This document shows, in pieces, positions 10,501 through 22,595 of a stretch of DNA of 64,000 nucleotides. Source of the stretch: Tribonema minus (Eukaryota > Sar > Xanthophyceae > Tribonematales > Tribonemataceae); NCBI GenBank assembly GCA_017506865.1, contig JAFCMP010000017.1, forward strand, positions 310,001 through 374,000, given 5' to 3'. The notes under the pieces are model-generated. The model ran no database searches. It worked only from the letters and a program-made list of their open reading frames with translations, and was not told the origin of the DNA. Both the position numbers and the translations under genes were made by a program. The first letter of the stretch is position 1. Each line of letters starts with the position of its first letter.

Positions 10501-12921
10501 TCTCATTGCTGAAAGTATGGTAGAGAACGTGTCCGTGTGAGATCTTTGGCACGTGCATGTGCTGGCACTTGCCTGCAAAGAATGAGGTGCTTGCATTGGC
10601 CTTGTATGTATACTTAGGACAGCTCAGCGCAACTGTCGGCAACCGCCAGCAGTAACTGTGTCAGAGCACGGACACGGCTGCAGCCGAAAATCCTTCTATG
10701 CCGGAGCAACAAGCAAGCTCTGCTGCAAATGATATACCTGGCCTACTCTTATGACCACAAGCGCTCCAAGAGTACGTGACAAGGGGCCGAGGCCGTGACG
10801 GACGCGTTGACACGCATCCCGCATACATTCGTTCATCAAACATGGCGACCCAATGCTATCTCATGTCACATGAGCCATGCCATTTAGCGTCATGCAATCG
10901 TTGCCGCCCAGCGATCAGCATGCCCACCACGGTGCCAACAAACCTCTGAGGGGCAAGCTAATTGCCACAGCGAATCCATGCTGCGCCGCGCTGGACGCAC
11001 AGTGCCAACAAACACTACGGGGCAAGCTACATCACCGCAGTGAATTCAAGCTGCGTTGCACTTGGCGCACGGTACTATCATCAGCACTCAATGGGCGCGT
11101 GCGCGCAAAGCGCAAGCGACTCTCTCACCTGCACGGACCCCTGGTTCTCGAACGTGATGAAGCCGAAGCCGCGCGAGCGCTTGGTCACGCGGTCGTACAT
11201 GATGACCGAGTCGGTGATCACGCCGAACTGCTCAAAGTGCGCGCGGAACGCCGGGTCGTCGACGCTCTGCTCGAGGCCGCCCACAAAGATCTTCATGCTG
11301 GGCGGGCCGTTGCCGCGCGCGGGCGGCGCGCTCCTGCTGCGACGGGGGAGTCACAGTTGAAGTGTGAGGAAGTGCTGGCAGAGGGGGGTGCGGGGCGGCC
11401 ATGGGGGGGGGGGGATTGAGGGACTGGGATGCGGAATGCGCAGCGCGCTGACAAGGGTTGTGCAACATGCAGGCGACTGGTCAGTGATGCTGACGAGGAT
11501 GAGCACTGCTGCAAGACACGAGGGTTGAATTTACGTGTTTGCTGCTGCTGTGAGCAGAACAGCGCTGCGTTCAAGTGCTTGCTGATTTAGGGGTTGAGTG
11601 ATGTGTTAGCGCAGGACGCCTACAGAATGCAACGGGTTGTGCACCAAACTACAACAGCTGACTTCACCACGTGTCACAACACTTCGCACAAGCAGCATGC
11701 ATGTCAATGACAACACCTACGGTCCTATGACCTTGAGAATCACACAGGCAGGAACAACCAACAGCGAACACAACAGTAAGTGCTGCACGTTACCCAACTG
11801 AGTGTTGGGAGCTTGCATCTCTACTATCTTGAACTTGACAACCTGCACCTAAGTAGCCTACATTCTGGTACCTGCATCGCATACTCTACCCTCTTAGATA
11901 CCCTTATCCTAGAGGCGCTCTAGGTACCTAGGAGCGGGTCCCGCGTTCTGCTGGCGAGGAGTAGCTCTCTTGACATCCACGATTCTGCCATCGATGTTAT
12001 GCTCTTGACCTAGGACAACCTCGGCGACTACGCGACGCAACGCGAGGCCCAGTCATAAGAACACAACGGAGGAAAGCAGGAGCAGAAGGTGAATGTTACC
12101 GGCTTGCCAACGCACTGCCTCCGCGCGAGAAATAGGAAAAGTACAAACAGAAACATCGGCGAAATTGCAAAGATACATACGCCAACATTCAACGGCAACG
12201 CCAACATCACGAGCCAAAACATGGATTACAGGATGAAATATGAACGTCGCTTCCATCGCTGGCCCGTCCTCTTCGCTGTGCCCCAGTGCGCTTGAGGTTT
12301 TTTGGCACTCAAAGGATAACGGCTCTTACACCTAGGAGCAGAAAGACCTGGCCCTACAAGAGAAAGCACCTGCTAGCAGACAACGAAGAAGTATGAACGG
12401 CAGACGAGCAGCCCCAAACATTCCAAGGCTATCGCAACACAGCAAGCAACCGAACGGAGCGGGTGAGCAACACCACAACAGAATCCAACGGACAAACCAC
12501 AGTGCCCGCCAGCACGACGACCCTAGCCAAGGCAAAAGGCATGATGGCAGTGAGCTTGCACTGCCAACTCACTTGCGGGATCCTTGAACTTGATGAAGCC
12601 AAAGCCCCTAGGCTGCCCCGTCATCTTGTCCTTCATCAGGGCGATATCATCCAGCTCCCCAAAGCGCTCGAAGTAGTAGCGCAAGGCGGAGTCGGTGGTC
12701 TGCCAGGCAATGCCGCCCACAAAGATCTTGCCGATCTCGCTGCCGTCGCCGCCGCCCAGAGGCTGCGGCTGCTGCGCAGGCTGCTGCTGCCCTCCATCGC
12801 CATTGGCGTACAATGGCTGCTGCTGCATCTGTTGGTTGGGGTCAGCAGCCCCGGGCACCTGCTGCTGGTACATCTGCTGATTGGCGTCGTAAGACTGCTC
12901 CGTGTTATATTGGTCCGCCAT
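7587..12921 (-). CDS. hnRNP/Musashi/DAZAP1-like RNA-binding protein: two RRMs and a glycine-rich tail
   Basis: Nine minus-strand exons: 12921-12573, 12027-11928, 11333-11129, 10440-10278, 9895-9809, 9413-9195, 8824-8753, 8330-8218, 7730-7587. They total 1452 nt (483 aa) with consistent phase. After a Gln-rich start, RRM1 (about 64-143) has RNP2 KIFVGG and RNP1 RGFGFIKF. RRM2 (about 162-240) has KIFVGG and RGFGFITF. A long GGYGGG-type region follows, then a Trp/Gln/Gly patch (QQGNWGGQQQQWGG) and a C-terminus ending RTFRPY, which resembles a PY-type nuclear import signal. Proteins of this layout bind single-stranded RNA in splicing, mRNA export or translation control. The three middle Gly-rich exons are multiples of three in the same phase, so they can be skipped without frameshift. 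Three acceptors are tandem CAGCAG. The start is the first ATG of the RRM1 exon. The exact paralogue is not decided. Confidence 0.9.
8094..8192. repeat. Two-copy ~46-bp tandem repeat
   Basis: The block ctgtagctgacacattgtag occurs twice, at 8094 and 8140. Each copy is followed by tacagattgc and a gctact block. It lies in the last intron of the RRM gene, about 25 bases past the 5' splice site in sense direction. Confidence 0.85.
10932..11070. repeat. Two-copy ~70-bp tandem repeat
   Basis: Two diverged copies start gtgccaacaaac at 10932 and 11002 and both end in a gctgcg...cgcac block. The array ends about 60 bases from the 5' splice site of RRM-gene exon 3. Confidence 0.8.
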
Positions 12922-12984
12922 CGCGCTCTTGCCTTGCTGCTCTGGCGTAGGTTGGCGAGTGGATGAAAGATTTGGGAGGTTGGT

Positions 12985-13014
12985 AGCTAATTAGGGTTAA
13001 ATTAGGGTTTAGGG
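12985..13014. repeat. Telomere-like interstitial repeat
   Basis: Degenerate TTAGGGTT/TTTAGGG units lie just upstream of the RRM-gene start codon, probably in its 5' UTR or promoter. Confidence 0.6.
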
Positions 13015-13284
13015 TCCTACCCCTGACCTGGAGGTGCCGTGAAGGCTTGATGAGAAGCAAACGTGTGCTAGCATGCATTGCACCAACTATCTGTGAGCAC
13101 TGTGTGTGTGTGTATGTGCGTGTGTGTGCGTCCTGAGCACTATGCAAACAGCGCAGAAGGCCGAGACATCTGATGGTTGCAAAGCAGGTGACGACCACGC
13201 GATGCAGACCGCAAAGAGAAGTTCTTAGAGAAGCGCCCAGACAGAAACAACGTGTTGGTTTGTATTGGGTGATGTGCGCAGCGC

Positions 13285-16200
13285 TCAGTCCAGCAGCTCG
13301 GACCAGAGCGTAGACGACAACTGCAGCGGCGGCACCGCCGGCCGCCCCCCCCCCGCCCCCCCCTCACCGCCCCCCCGCACCGCCGCTTGCAGCACCTGCG
13401 ACGCGCGCAGCACAGTGTCCGGCAGCGGCTCGCATACAGGGGCTGTGTCAGCGCTCGCCACAGGCGCCGCTGCGGCCTCTGACGGCGCGGCGAATTTGCC
13501 GCCAGGCCTGTAGTCGTCAAAGTCGACGTACTCGACGCCGGGGTCTTTATTCCGCAGCCGCTCGGCGCGCTCGCGGTCGGCTCTGTCGATCTGCGCGCGG
13601 GGGCGCAGAAGCGATCGCGTGGAGTTAGCGGGGGGTGGTTGGGGGTGCGCACAGAGTGGCGGCGTGGTGGAAAGGCCAACTTACGGCATCATGTCACAAA
13701 TATGAAGATGGCTGCTGCTGCAGCTCATGCGCCGTTTGCTTCCAGTTTTTGAACGGAAAGGAGGTGACCAAATGGCGTTAAGAGTTGAAGCATATGTCAA
13801 TGGCGACCCTAGTTGTGATCACGATTCAATTCAACGAGAAATGTCCGTGTAGCACAAGATGCTCAACCTGTTGGGGCTGGATGGTACTGTAGGTATCTAC
13901 CTACAGAGGACCCTGCGCACAAAGCCAGGCAGCCCCCTAAGAAGGCGGATTAGACTTGGTCGTCTTAGAATGCAATGGCCAAATATTGCCGATTCGATAA
14001 AAACAAGCACTGTCAGGGTTGTGCTGTTAGTACCAAAGAAGCAAGCGAACGCAGAGCAAATGCCCAGCCTGGTGACGAGTAAACTGCAATTGGCTGCTAC
14101 CTTGGTGACTTTCTGTGGTCCTCAAGGTTTTGCACGACACAAGTATGCATGGGGCCCCCACACCGCGCGCCACGAGTCACGTGTGAGGTGGGGGGGCGGG
14201 CGCGGCAACGAAAACAGCGCGTCGCCGTCCTGTCTCACACAACCTGTAATTCTAACCCTAACCCTAACCTTAACCCTAACCCTAGGCTAGCGAGCCACAA
14301 TCACGGCACGCTGTCTCGCGCGCACGTGCGCTCTGCCAGATGGCGACCCGCGCAAACCGCGCACACATCTACAACTGCACACACAACCACACACACAAGG
14401 GGCGCGTCACCTCACCTTCTCCCGCCGCTGCTGGTCGCGCGACTCAATGTAGTGCTGGCTCACAATGTCTTGCTTGTGGAACTTGTCCTCGGGCAGAGCA
14501 TCATTGCCGCTATCATCACCGTCCGGCGGCAGGGGGGCTTCGCCAGGCGCCGCCCCCTCCCCCGTGTCCCCTTCGAGTTCACCCGAGTACTTGTTTACGC
14601 CCTTAGGCAGCCTCAAGTGAAACCTGTCTTCGGGAAGGTCGTCAGGATCGGTGGCACCGTCTGGACTCGATGAACGGTGTGACGCGACGGTCGACTGCGA
14701 GCGTGGAGCAAGGAGGGCGAGGGGATTAGGGTGAGGAGGTACGGCCGATGGCGCGATGCAAGGGGGTCAGGATGAGTGCTAGGGGGTGAATGATGATACC
14801 TTCTGGGAGACGCGGCCAACTGAGAGCAATGCCAGCACTACTGGGTGACACGCTTAACGGGTCAGAAAGTGGCGCTTGCTGCAGCTGAAAACGTACTTCG
14901 GATCCACCCATCTCAGTGGTGGGTGCGCAACCGTCGGAGCCCATGAAAACATGCCTATTTGTGTGGTCTGTGTGCTCGTTGAGGATGAAGACAGCGGATC
15001 GCCGCGTCTTCGCGTTGACTGCCGCCGCATCGCGTCCCATGATTCAGCACGACACCGTTACATCCGGTACGCCACCGCCACCGCAGACGCAGCCTCAACT
15101 GACAGACGAAACACGTGCTGGCAGCAGCGCTCAGCCGCTCCATTTCGACGAGTGACTCAATGCTTCGGCGCCTCGGAGCGTCGCTGCAGAGGAACAGCTA
15201 CTTCAACGCGACGAGCACTGCGACCCCCCCCACCTGTTTGGCCTGCTGCTGATCACCACCATCATCGCCCCTCCGTAGCGCTTCAGCCAGAAGCCATGGG
15301 CGGCTGCCGGGATCGGGCCGCAGCTCCGGGGGTGTAGCATCCACGGTGATCCTGACGGTGAGCGTGCGCAAGTGCGGGTCTACTCTGGCGTCGGCGGAGT
15401 CGGCGCGCACTGCGTACGGCAGCAGCACGCTGAGGCTGCAGGGGCGCGGGGGGGGGGGGCAAGTCGTTCGGGGTTGGTGACGATCAGCATCAGAGTGGGG
15501 AGGGGGGGGGGGGGGGGGGCGCTGCAGCAGCGTACTGACGGAGGGACATGCATTGAAGGAGAGGTGTCAATAGTGATGATGGTGATGATCAACATAAGGT
15601 GCTAATGGAGCTAGCAGTGATGACGCGGCACGCGCTCTGCTGTGCGCCCGGAGAGCGCAGCATGCATCAGGTACAGGCGGACTGTAGCGACGGCAGCGCC
15701 TCTTACGGTTCAAGTTGGGCACTTAGCCCCACCTGCCAAAGACAGCGGAGCACATCAGTGGTCTGGATGCGAGGCGGCTGAAGATGACAGCGCCAGAATG
15801 ACAGTGGGCTCCGCCCCCCCACAAACGGCGCGCAGGGCTACAGCATCAGTGCTCAGCGGCAGCGCGACGCTTCCCGGGGGCGCCTGAGGCACCGGACTCC
15901 CACTGTAAGGCGGCACTCATTTGTACTTATCATAGAGTTGGCGCCAATTTGCACGCACGCAGGTGGACCACGCAAGGAGTGCCAGCGCCGCACCGCTGTG
16001 ACGCCCCTGGGTATCACGCCCCACTGCTGTCCGTAGTGCAGCGGTAGCAAGCATGCATGTCGTGACACTATCTAGGGCATCTGGTGGCCCGCATGGGCCG
16101 TTGGCGCAGTCTCACAACAAGCGACAGCGCTCAAAGGTTTGTTCGCCTCTGGCTCAAATTCAACAGTGTGTGTGCGGTCTAAGGACAGTGACCGATTGAA

Positions 16201-19200
16201 CATGCGGACTGCAAAGCAACGCACACATGATTCACCATGGTCTCAAACAAGCTGTCTGAAGTCAGGGCCATTGCCTGCACACAGATAGAACAGAAGCAGC
16301 CTTGCGTCGCAGAATGCCTAAGAGTGTGGCATCCGGTCGACATGCAACGGCCATGCTGCGGCGAGCAGGCACACTACGTACGACACGCGCCACGACAGGA
16401 AGCGGCGCGTCACCTGTCGTGGCCTGGCACTTCCAACAAGAGCTCAAAGACACTGAGCTTGAGCATCATCGACTGAAGCCCGCCAGGCGCGCACGCCTCC
16501 TCGCGCAGTCCCGCTACTACTATCAGCAGCTCGTGCGGCCACGCCGCTGGCGGTATGCACACGGTGGTGGCTGCAACGAGGAGGGAGCGTCACCGCGGCG
16601 GATCAGTCACACTTCAAATGAGGCGTATCGTGAGCTGTTGCCTCACCATGCTTTTGCTATTTGCCGCCAGAGGCAGGTGGCAAGGTGAATGATGCGACAA
16701 AAGACCGGCGCCGAGATGTGCACTGCCAGAAGTGGATGACATGAGGTTGGGACACCAGCAGGTGATTTGTGCAACTGCTGCCAGTGTGAACCGGCGACAT
16801 GTAAGCCTGCAACGGCTGTGGCCACTACCGCGGCCCACCAACAGCAAGCGTTGGCGCGCAGGCGCTCGCAGCGATGCGCTGCAACAGCTGAGTGCGCCGT
16901 GGTCACTCGCCAGCGCACATGCGTCAGCATGATCAACCTCCAAGCAGTCAGAGCGTGAGTAGCATCCGATCCCTCTCCCTTTGCGCACTTGACGCTCATA
17001 CATGCCGTATGCGCAGCACCTGCACACCAAACTTTAGCCCTTCCACCTATGAACACCTCCCTAATTTCAAGTACCTGGGTCCTGGCCGGTCACGTCCTCC
17101 AGGTCCGCATCTTCAACTCGCCGCCGCGCGCGCACCCAGAACTTCAACGGCTGCGGCGGCAGCGCTGGCGGAGGCGCCTGGTGCTTCGCGGCGGCGCGCG
17201 ACTGCTGCGGTTGCGGCACCTCTTGGATGACGGGCGCATTGCGCGTGTCGCGCACGCGCTGCAGCGCTGGGGGTATGGTGGTCTTTGGAAGTTTGTAGCG
17301 TTCGTCCAGCTGGGCAGGGGGCACGCAAACAGAGGGAGGGGGGGGGGGGGGGGGGGGGGGGTGCAGCAGTGAGTCATGCAAGGGCTTTGAAGTGTGGGGG
17401 GGGGGGGGCGAGGGGGGGGGGGGGGGGGGCAGCAGCGAGTCATATGCAAGGGCTTTGAAGTTGGCGCTCACTAATGCACCGTACTTAAGAGTTGGCTCTC
17501 GACTGACCCACACTTGAGGTTGGATCTCATACTGAGCCACATATTGCAGTGCAGATGCCGCGAGTTCGGCTGGGAGTGCCCGCAGACCACCGTGTGGTGA
17601 TGTCAGGCAGCGACATCACGAAGTCCCTATGTGCAGGTACGTGCCCAAACCCTAACCCTTATTCTGACCCTCACCCTAACCCTCTCTCAAGGTTGGGCGA
17701 TGAAGCGTGTGCAAGGGCCCTTGACCTAGCCCTAATTCTGACCCTTGCCTCGACCCCATCCCTAAGTAGTCCGCTGCGCCGTCTGTGTGGCGCGGCACGA
17801 AAGTAAACGAAGTACATACAATGTCTGCAGGTATGATTCTCCTAACAGACGTGACCTCGAACCAACTCGCCCTGCTCCTGTGCTTGCGCTTGCGCCATGT
17901 GGCATCCGTGCTTCCGCTTCCACTTGGAAGTCAAATGATACGTGAAACATACGCAGAAGTGTACATTATACTGGTGGCAAATACGGGCTTACAAAAAGTT
18001 GCATGATTTTGAGACAGCTCACCCTGCACTTGTGCTTGCGTTCGACGTACTCGCGCGCCATGTGGCACACAAAGTCGCGTTGAGCGCCTGTCCTGTCCGC
18101 ATCGACCTCCTCCAGCACCTGTATCCACAAGGCGAGTACGAGTCAGATTCAATACGGCAAGTACGAGTCAGAGTCAATGCTTGCGGTTCCGCGGCCGAAG
18201 CGCCAGCGTTTGTAACTTGAAATGGGTGCTGATCGTGCGCGATCTTGCGTTGGTGGGCAGCAAGATTGACTGAGAAATCGCAATGACGCATGCATGGCAA
18301 CGTATGCGACATGACACATGCGCACATAGTCGGTATGCACTGTGAAGCACGCGTATACAGCTTGTGATCCATCGGTGACGTACTTCATGATACGTACAAC
18401 TTCAAAATGAAATACTTCTATACAGCTCGTAATGCGCGCTTAAAGTAGGTAAGCAGGTCTTGCCATTTGCCTTGGCATCATCTGGCTAGTGCACTCTGCC
18501 GCTCTGCCAGGGACTGACGGCAAGCATACACTTTTTTTTTTTGTACTTTCCTCAAACCGAGGAACACTGCAATCTCGCCCAGAAAGTCTGTCCCCCAGAG
18601 CCACTTGGCAAGCACAGGTCAATTGCCGGTACTTGTAATCGTTGCCGTCCATCAACGAGTGAATAGTCGACCGAGATCTGCAAGTAGCACGCGCCTCTTA
18701 GAGGCGCAAGGCTGGAGTTCCAGCATCAACAACACGCCGCGAGAGACCCGCCGACGCCGTAAGCGCACAAGGACACTACCGGTGTGCACACACATACAGG
18801 CACGGTTTAAACTCGTCACGATGTATGCGCACGTCACACCTTTGGGTCACCGCAGCACACAGGCAAACACACTACAGCATTTCGGCATTGCATGTATGTG
18901 CATACGTACCTTCGGGTTCACGACTACATCGTAGACGGTCGCCGCGCCCCCCGCCTTGTCCGCGTACTCCCGCGGCGGCCCCACGCTCACCGGCATGTTA
19001 ATAACTTCAACTTCCTCGCCGGTGTCCTCGTCCAGGCGCTTGCACGGCCCCGGCACGCCAATGAGGTCGCTGCTGCAGACGTTCAGGAACACCTGGCGCG
19101 TCGCGCCGCGAGCGGGCGGGCGGTTACGCGCGCGGACAGTCACGGGCGGTTACGCTGAAACGCCGTAATCAGTGAAGAGTTGCACGTCTGAAGCGCGCAA

Positions 19201-20200
19201 TGAGAGAGTGCGCCTCGGCGGCATTGCGCACGTACGAAGGCGTCGGAGCCGTGTCGAGGGCTAGGGTTACCCTTGACCTCAACCCTAAGTAACGCTCAGC
19301 AGCAACTGTAAATGCTGTGGAGCCCATTGACGGTGGTGGCGCGTTGTGCCGTGGCAGTGGCATGGCGGTGACCAGCCCTAACCGCAACTTCACCGTGCAA
19401 TCCTGCAGTACAAATACATCACAGAGGTGATGTGCGCAATGCATATTGTGGTAATGAGGCTCATGCCCACTAGTGTAGTCAGTCCGCCGGCAAGTGTGAC
19501 TGATGCAACTGTCAGGCGTGTAACGCCAGAGCACAAAACTGTCAAGGTGGTCCAACATAAACTGTTGCTTCAAATGCTCCGAATGGTCTGCCTCCGCACC
19601 TGTGTGTCACAACGTGCATTGTCATCTGGTTGCAGGTTTTCCCCAGCACGTAAGCTGCAGCTGACAGGCCCAAGAAGTGCAAACATAATCCGACACACAA
19701 TGATTACCGACCATTAGGCACTGCTGACGAGGCTCAAGCCTCCAATGAATCTTTTCCCTTGCAGGCAAAGCGCAGCTCTTTTGCGCCACGCCAACACCTG
19801 CCGTGAGACACTAGCAAGTGGCCTGAGATCCTACCGCAAGGACCACTGTGAGGCATCAGTGCACAGGCTCAAGCACATGCGATTCATTCACCTTGCAGCC
19901 AGTATCGAGCTCCTTAGTCTTCACAACAAAGCCCGGGTCCGGCGTCATTTTCACTCCTGCATCCTTCTGTTTCACGCCCGTCTCCCCCAGCACCCCCCCC
20001 CCCGGCAGGTCCAGCTCCCCCCTGCTTTCCCCCGCCGCCTCCAGGGCAGCGAGCGCCTCCAGCAGCGCGGCGCCGCTGGCGGGGCCCTGAGCGCTGCTGC
20101 CGGCGTCGCCTGATGCCAGTTGCGCGAGCTGCGCGAAGGCCTCGGGGTCGCTCTGCTGCAGCGCCGCCAGCTTGGCCGCAAAGCCTATTGCTGCCGCCAT
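13285..20200 (-). CDS. PIH1-domain dynein-assembly protein (Kintoun/DNAAF2-like)
   Basis: Eight minus-strand exons: 20200-19892, 19092-18910, 18118-18023, 17309-17075, 16570-16414, 15435-15234, 14694-14416, 13590-13285. They sum to 1767 nt (588 aa) and all phases agree. The PIH1 N domain is clear: PDPGFVVKT, then VFLNVCSS, INMPVSVGPPREYADK, TVYDVVVNP, and DERYKLPKT. A CS/p23-like PIH1 C-terminal region follows (HELLIVVAGL, LLLEVPG, then VLLPYAVRADSADARVD and LRTLTVRITV). The tail is acidic, with FHKQDIVSQHYIESRDQQRR. PIH proteins act with HSP90/R2TP as co-chaperones that preassemble axonemal dyneins in the cytoplasm. The start is uncertain: an in-frame ATG at 20266 and an acceptor-like CTGCAG just before the chosen ATG leave room for a longer N-terminus. 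The gene is divergent from the BART-domain gene. Which PIH subfamily it belongs to needs a tree. Confidence 0.88.
14252..14286. repeat. Telomere-like interstitial repeat (CCCTAA)n
   Basis: Five near-perfect TAACCC units, one with a single change, inside an intron of the PIH1 gene. Other short tracts of the same kind lie at about 2888-2925, 17647-17690, 37953-37970, 47624-47650 and 55308-55330. Confidence 0.85.
15502..15519. repeat. Homopolymer G tract (C in transcript)
   Basis: An 18-base G run on the plus strand, with a further G-rich stretch at about 15450-15462. Both lie upstream, in sense direction, of the 3' splice site at 15436 of the PIH1 gene. In the transcript they are oligo-C and could serve as the pyrimidine tract. 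Confidence 0.8.
17338..17429. repeat. Long G tracts upstream of PIH1 exon 4
   Basis: G runs of 20 or more bases (17338-17361 and most of 17395-17429) flank a short repeated cagcagNgagtcatgcaagggctttgaagt-like block. They lie within 120 bases of the 3' splice site at 17310 and read as oligo-C in the pre-mRNA. Confidence 0.8.
17866..17908 (-). repeat. Degraded copy of PIH1 exon 3 end (shadow exon)
   Basis: The blocks ccctgctcctgtgcttgcg and cgccatgtggca match 18023-18062, the 3' end of exon 3 (ccctgcacttgtgcttgcg ... cgccatgtggca), about 150 bases away in the following intron. The copy has lost a short internal stretch. Confidence 0.7.
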
Positions 20201-20887
20201 TTCTTCGGGGCTGCAGCGGCGGGCGCGCGAGTGTGCAGGGTGCGCATATGAGTGGAGGCGTGACATTGGCTAGCTGCTGTTGCGAGCGTGTGTGCGCATC
20301 GGAGCGCCCGTACAGGGACAGCAGCAATGGTCGGATGTTGGTATTGATCAGCAGCCCCTGTGACTACGTCCGTGGCACACACACGCCATAGACAACATGC
20401 AGTCAATGCTGCGGAAACAGTTCAAGCCAGCCGGGCCACGTACATATGTGTACATAAGTGTGCTTCTCCCGGCAAGATCATCAGTGTTGCCAAAGATCTG
20501 CGAATGCGCATTGAGTAGTCGCTGGCTTTCTTGACCGGCACTTCTTGGCTCAATTGGCTCAAGTAGTTTGAGTATTGACCAGCGTTCATCAACACATTCA
20601 GCTGGGTCACCTGCTTGCCACGCTCGCTGCATCGTGGCAAACTTCAGTTGCAGCAGTGCTGTACCTTTGCTCGCATGACTGGCTTGCTTCAGCAGCAGCA
20701 GTCAGTAGGCTGTCGCTGGATCTTGAATCACCCTTAGGCACGATGGTGGGGATCATCTTGCCCCCTTCCTCGAGACGTGTGAGGGTGAGCCTGGAGCGAT
20801 GGGGAGACTCGCCCAAAGAAAACGGACAACCGAAAGTGAAGTGTCTCCCTCCAAAAGTGCTGATTCACAGCGCCACCAGCACAGCGC
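20201..20887. promoter_or_regulatory. Shared divergent promoter region, PIH1 gene / BART gene
   Basis: About 690 bases separate the presumed start codons of two divergent genes, both tied to cilia or centrosomes in other eukaryotes. The region must hold both 5' UTRs and promoters. I see no sure TATA box or named motif. The true PIH1 start may lie up to 66 bases inside it. Confidence 0.5.
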
Positions 20888-22595
20888 ATGCCGAGAGGGG
20901 AGGAGAAAAGTAGCAGCAATGGCGGCGAGGAGAAGGGGCTGTTGCAGCGGGCCATAAAGTACTGCTGGAGCAACAATTTTCTGGACGTATTCAGGGCTTA
21001 CTTCAGAAAGCATGCACACCACTTCGAACGGATAGCGGAGGAGAAAACGGAAGAGCACGATCTGGTGTTTCAAGAGCTGTTTCAGGTACCAATTCATCTA
21101 CCGTGTACGAATCGTCTTTACGCAGACGCTTTGGCATTTCATTGTCTTCGAGACTGCACAGAAGAGTGGTAGTGAAGTACCTCTCGTGTGATGTCATAAA
21201 CAACTTGCAGCACTTGCGCGGCATTCTGAGACCTTACAGTACGCCATCATTTACTGGACCTTTCTGTGTTCCTGAAAGTGGTGCAGCGTCCACTTCAACT
21301 CGCATTAGCTAGAACATATCCTGTCGTGTCCTGAAAGATCTGGCTTGCGCAAGGGTCTGCCGAACAACATCACTGTATGCCCATGAGGTCACTCACCAGT
21401 AATATTCCATCTCAACTGCGATTGGCCAACGCTTCCACGTGTGTCCCTCAGTGTGGCCATGGCCACTTGTCCTCCGAGGGGCCCTCGCTGCATCGTCTGC
21501 TTGTCTGTGCATCGCCAAGCAGAAGCACAGCGTTTGCCACCCTTGTCAAAGGGTAGCAGATTTGCATTTTTTCTTGGGAGCCTTGAGTGCCAGATGTCGT
21601 GAGCTGAGGCCTTGGTTCAGCTTGACCAGCGCGGGTTTGGCTGCGGCTCCTGTAGATTGATGGCGCTGGCCTGCACAATAGGAACTAGGTGAACGCGAAT
21701 GCACGAGCCAAGAATGCACGAGCCAATGAAGTCTTCTGCACGTCAAAGCGCTATCTACTGTTTACAAGGCAACGTTACTTGCAAGTCTGGGATCGGAGGT
21801 GTCATAGTTGGTCACCAAGCACCACAGCCAGTGTGCGCCAAAATACAGAATTTCTGCCGGTGGCTTCGTACAAAGGCGGCCGAACTGCTTCATGCGACCC
21901 TGATCCTAACCCTGCGACAGTGAATAGTACTGCTTCACAAGATGCAGCGATGACGCCAGCCCAGATGATCAACATGTGCCTTGTAGTCACCTCAACGTGG
22001 GTCAAGTGCTTGCAGATGACGATCCAGACGCGAACTCCATGACAGCTGGCATCAGGCGAGCCGAGAGCATGACACCCGCCGCCGCCTGCATGACCCTGCT
22101 GGCCTGTTTCAAGTGTGCAGAAGTACCTGGGCATCTTTGACTGCAATTTGCACGCATATCTGTACAGTATGCGCTCCATGCATTCATGTTCTGATATTAC
22201 TGCATCAGACGAGCTGAGCACGAGCATGCCGCGCTGTGCGCTGCCCCCCGCACGTGCAGGAGTACCTGGGCATCTTCGAGGGGACGCTGGAGGACTTCAT
22301 AGAGCGCGAGGGCGCGACGCAGGAGCAGTTCTACGCGGCGATCCGCGACGCGCAGTCGTCCACGGACCCCAGCATTCAGCTGTTCATCCGCTGCCTGCTG
22401 GCGAGCGCGGACTACGACTCGTTCTTCAACGTCATGGTGAAGGAGTCGCGCCGCCAGCTCGACGCGCAGGGCGCCGACGAGTGGGGGGAGGGGAAGGCGG
22501 CGGAGGGGGGCGACGGGGGGGATGATGATGTCGAGGGGGCGGCGGGCGGCGAGGAGAGCAAACGCGGCGGCGGCGGCGGCAGCTTGCGCAAGTGA
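20888..22595 (+). CDS. BART-domain protein (ARL2BP/CFAP36-like)
   Basis: Two plus-strand exons, 20888-21085 and 22260-22595, joined in phase 0: 534 nt, 177 aa, close to the 163 aa of human ARL2BP. The BART fold shows as FLDVFRAYFRKHAHHFERI, then EEHDLVFQELFQ, then EYLGIFEGTLEDFIEREGAT and SIQLFIRCLLASADYDSFF, matching the family's helical pattern (FxxxFxEYxxLVExxIE). BART proteins bind GTP-loaded ARL2/ARL3 and act at mitochondria, centrosomes and cilia. The C-terminal 50 residues are Gly/Glu/Asp-rich and unlike the family. The start ATG follows an A/G-rich leader. The intron is about 1.2 kb and holds a near-copy of the second exon's start. ARL2BP versus CFAP36 is not settled. Confidence 0.84.
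22115..22141 (+). repeat. Near-copy of BART exon 2 start with intact AG acceptor
   Basis: 25 of 27 bases match 22254-22280, which spans the 3' splice site and the first codons of exon 2, at an offset of 139 bases. The gtgcag acceptor is kept. Because 139 is not a multiple of three, splicing to this copy would shift the frame of the true exon. Confidence 0.85.
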
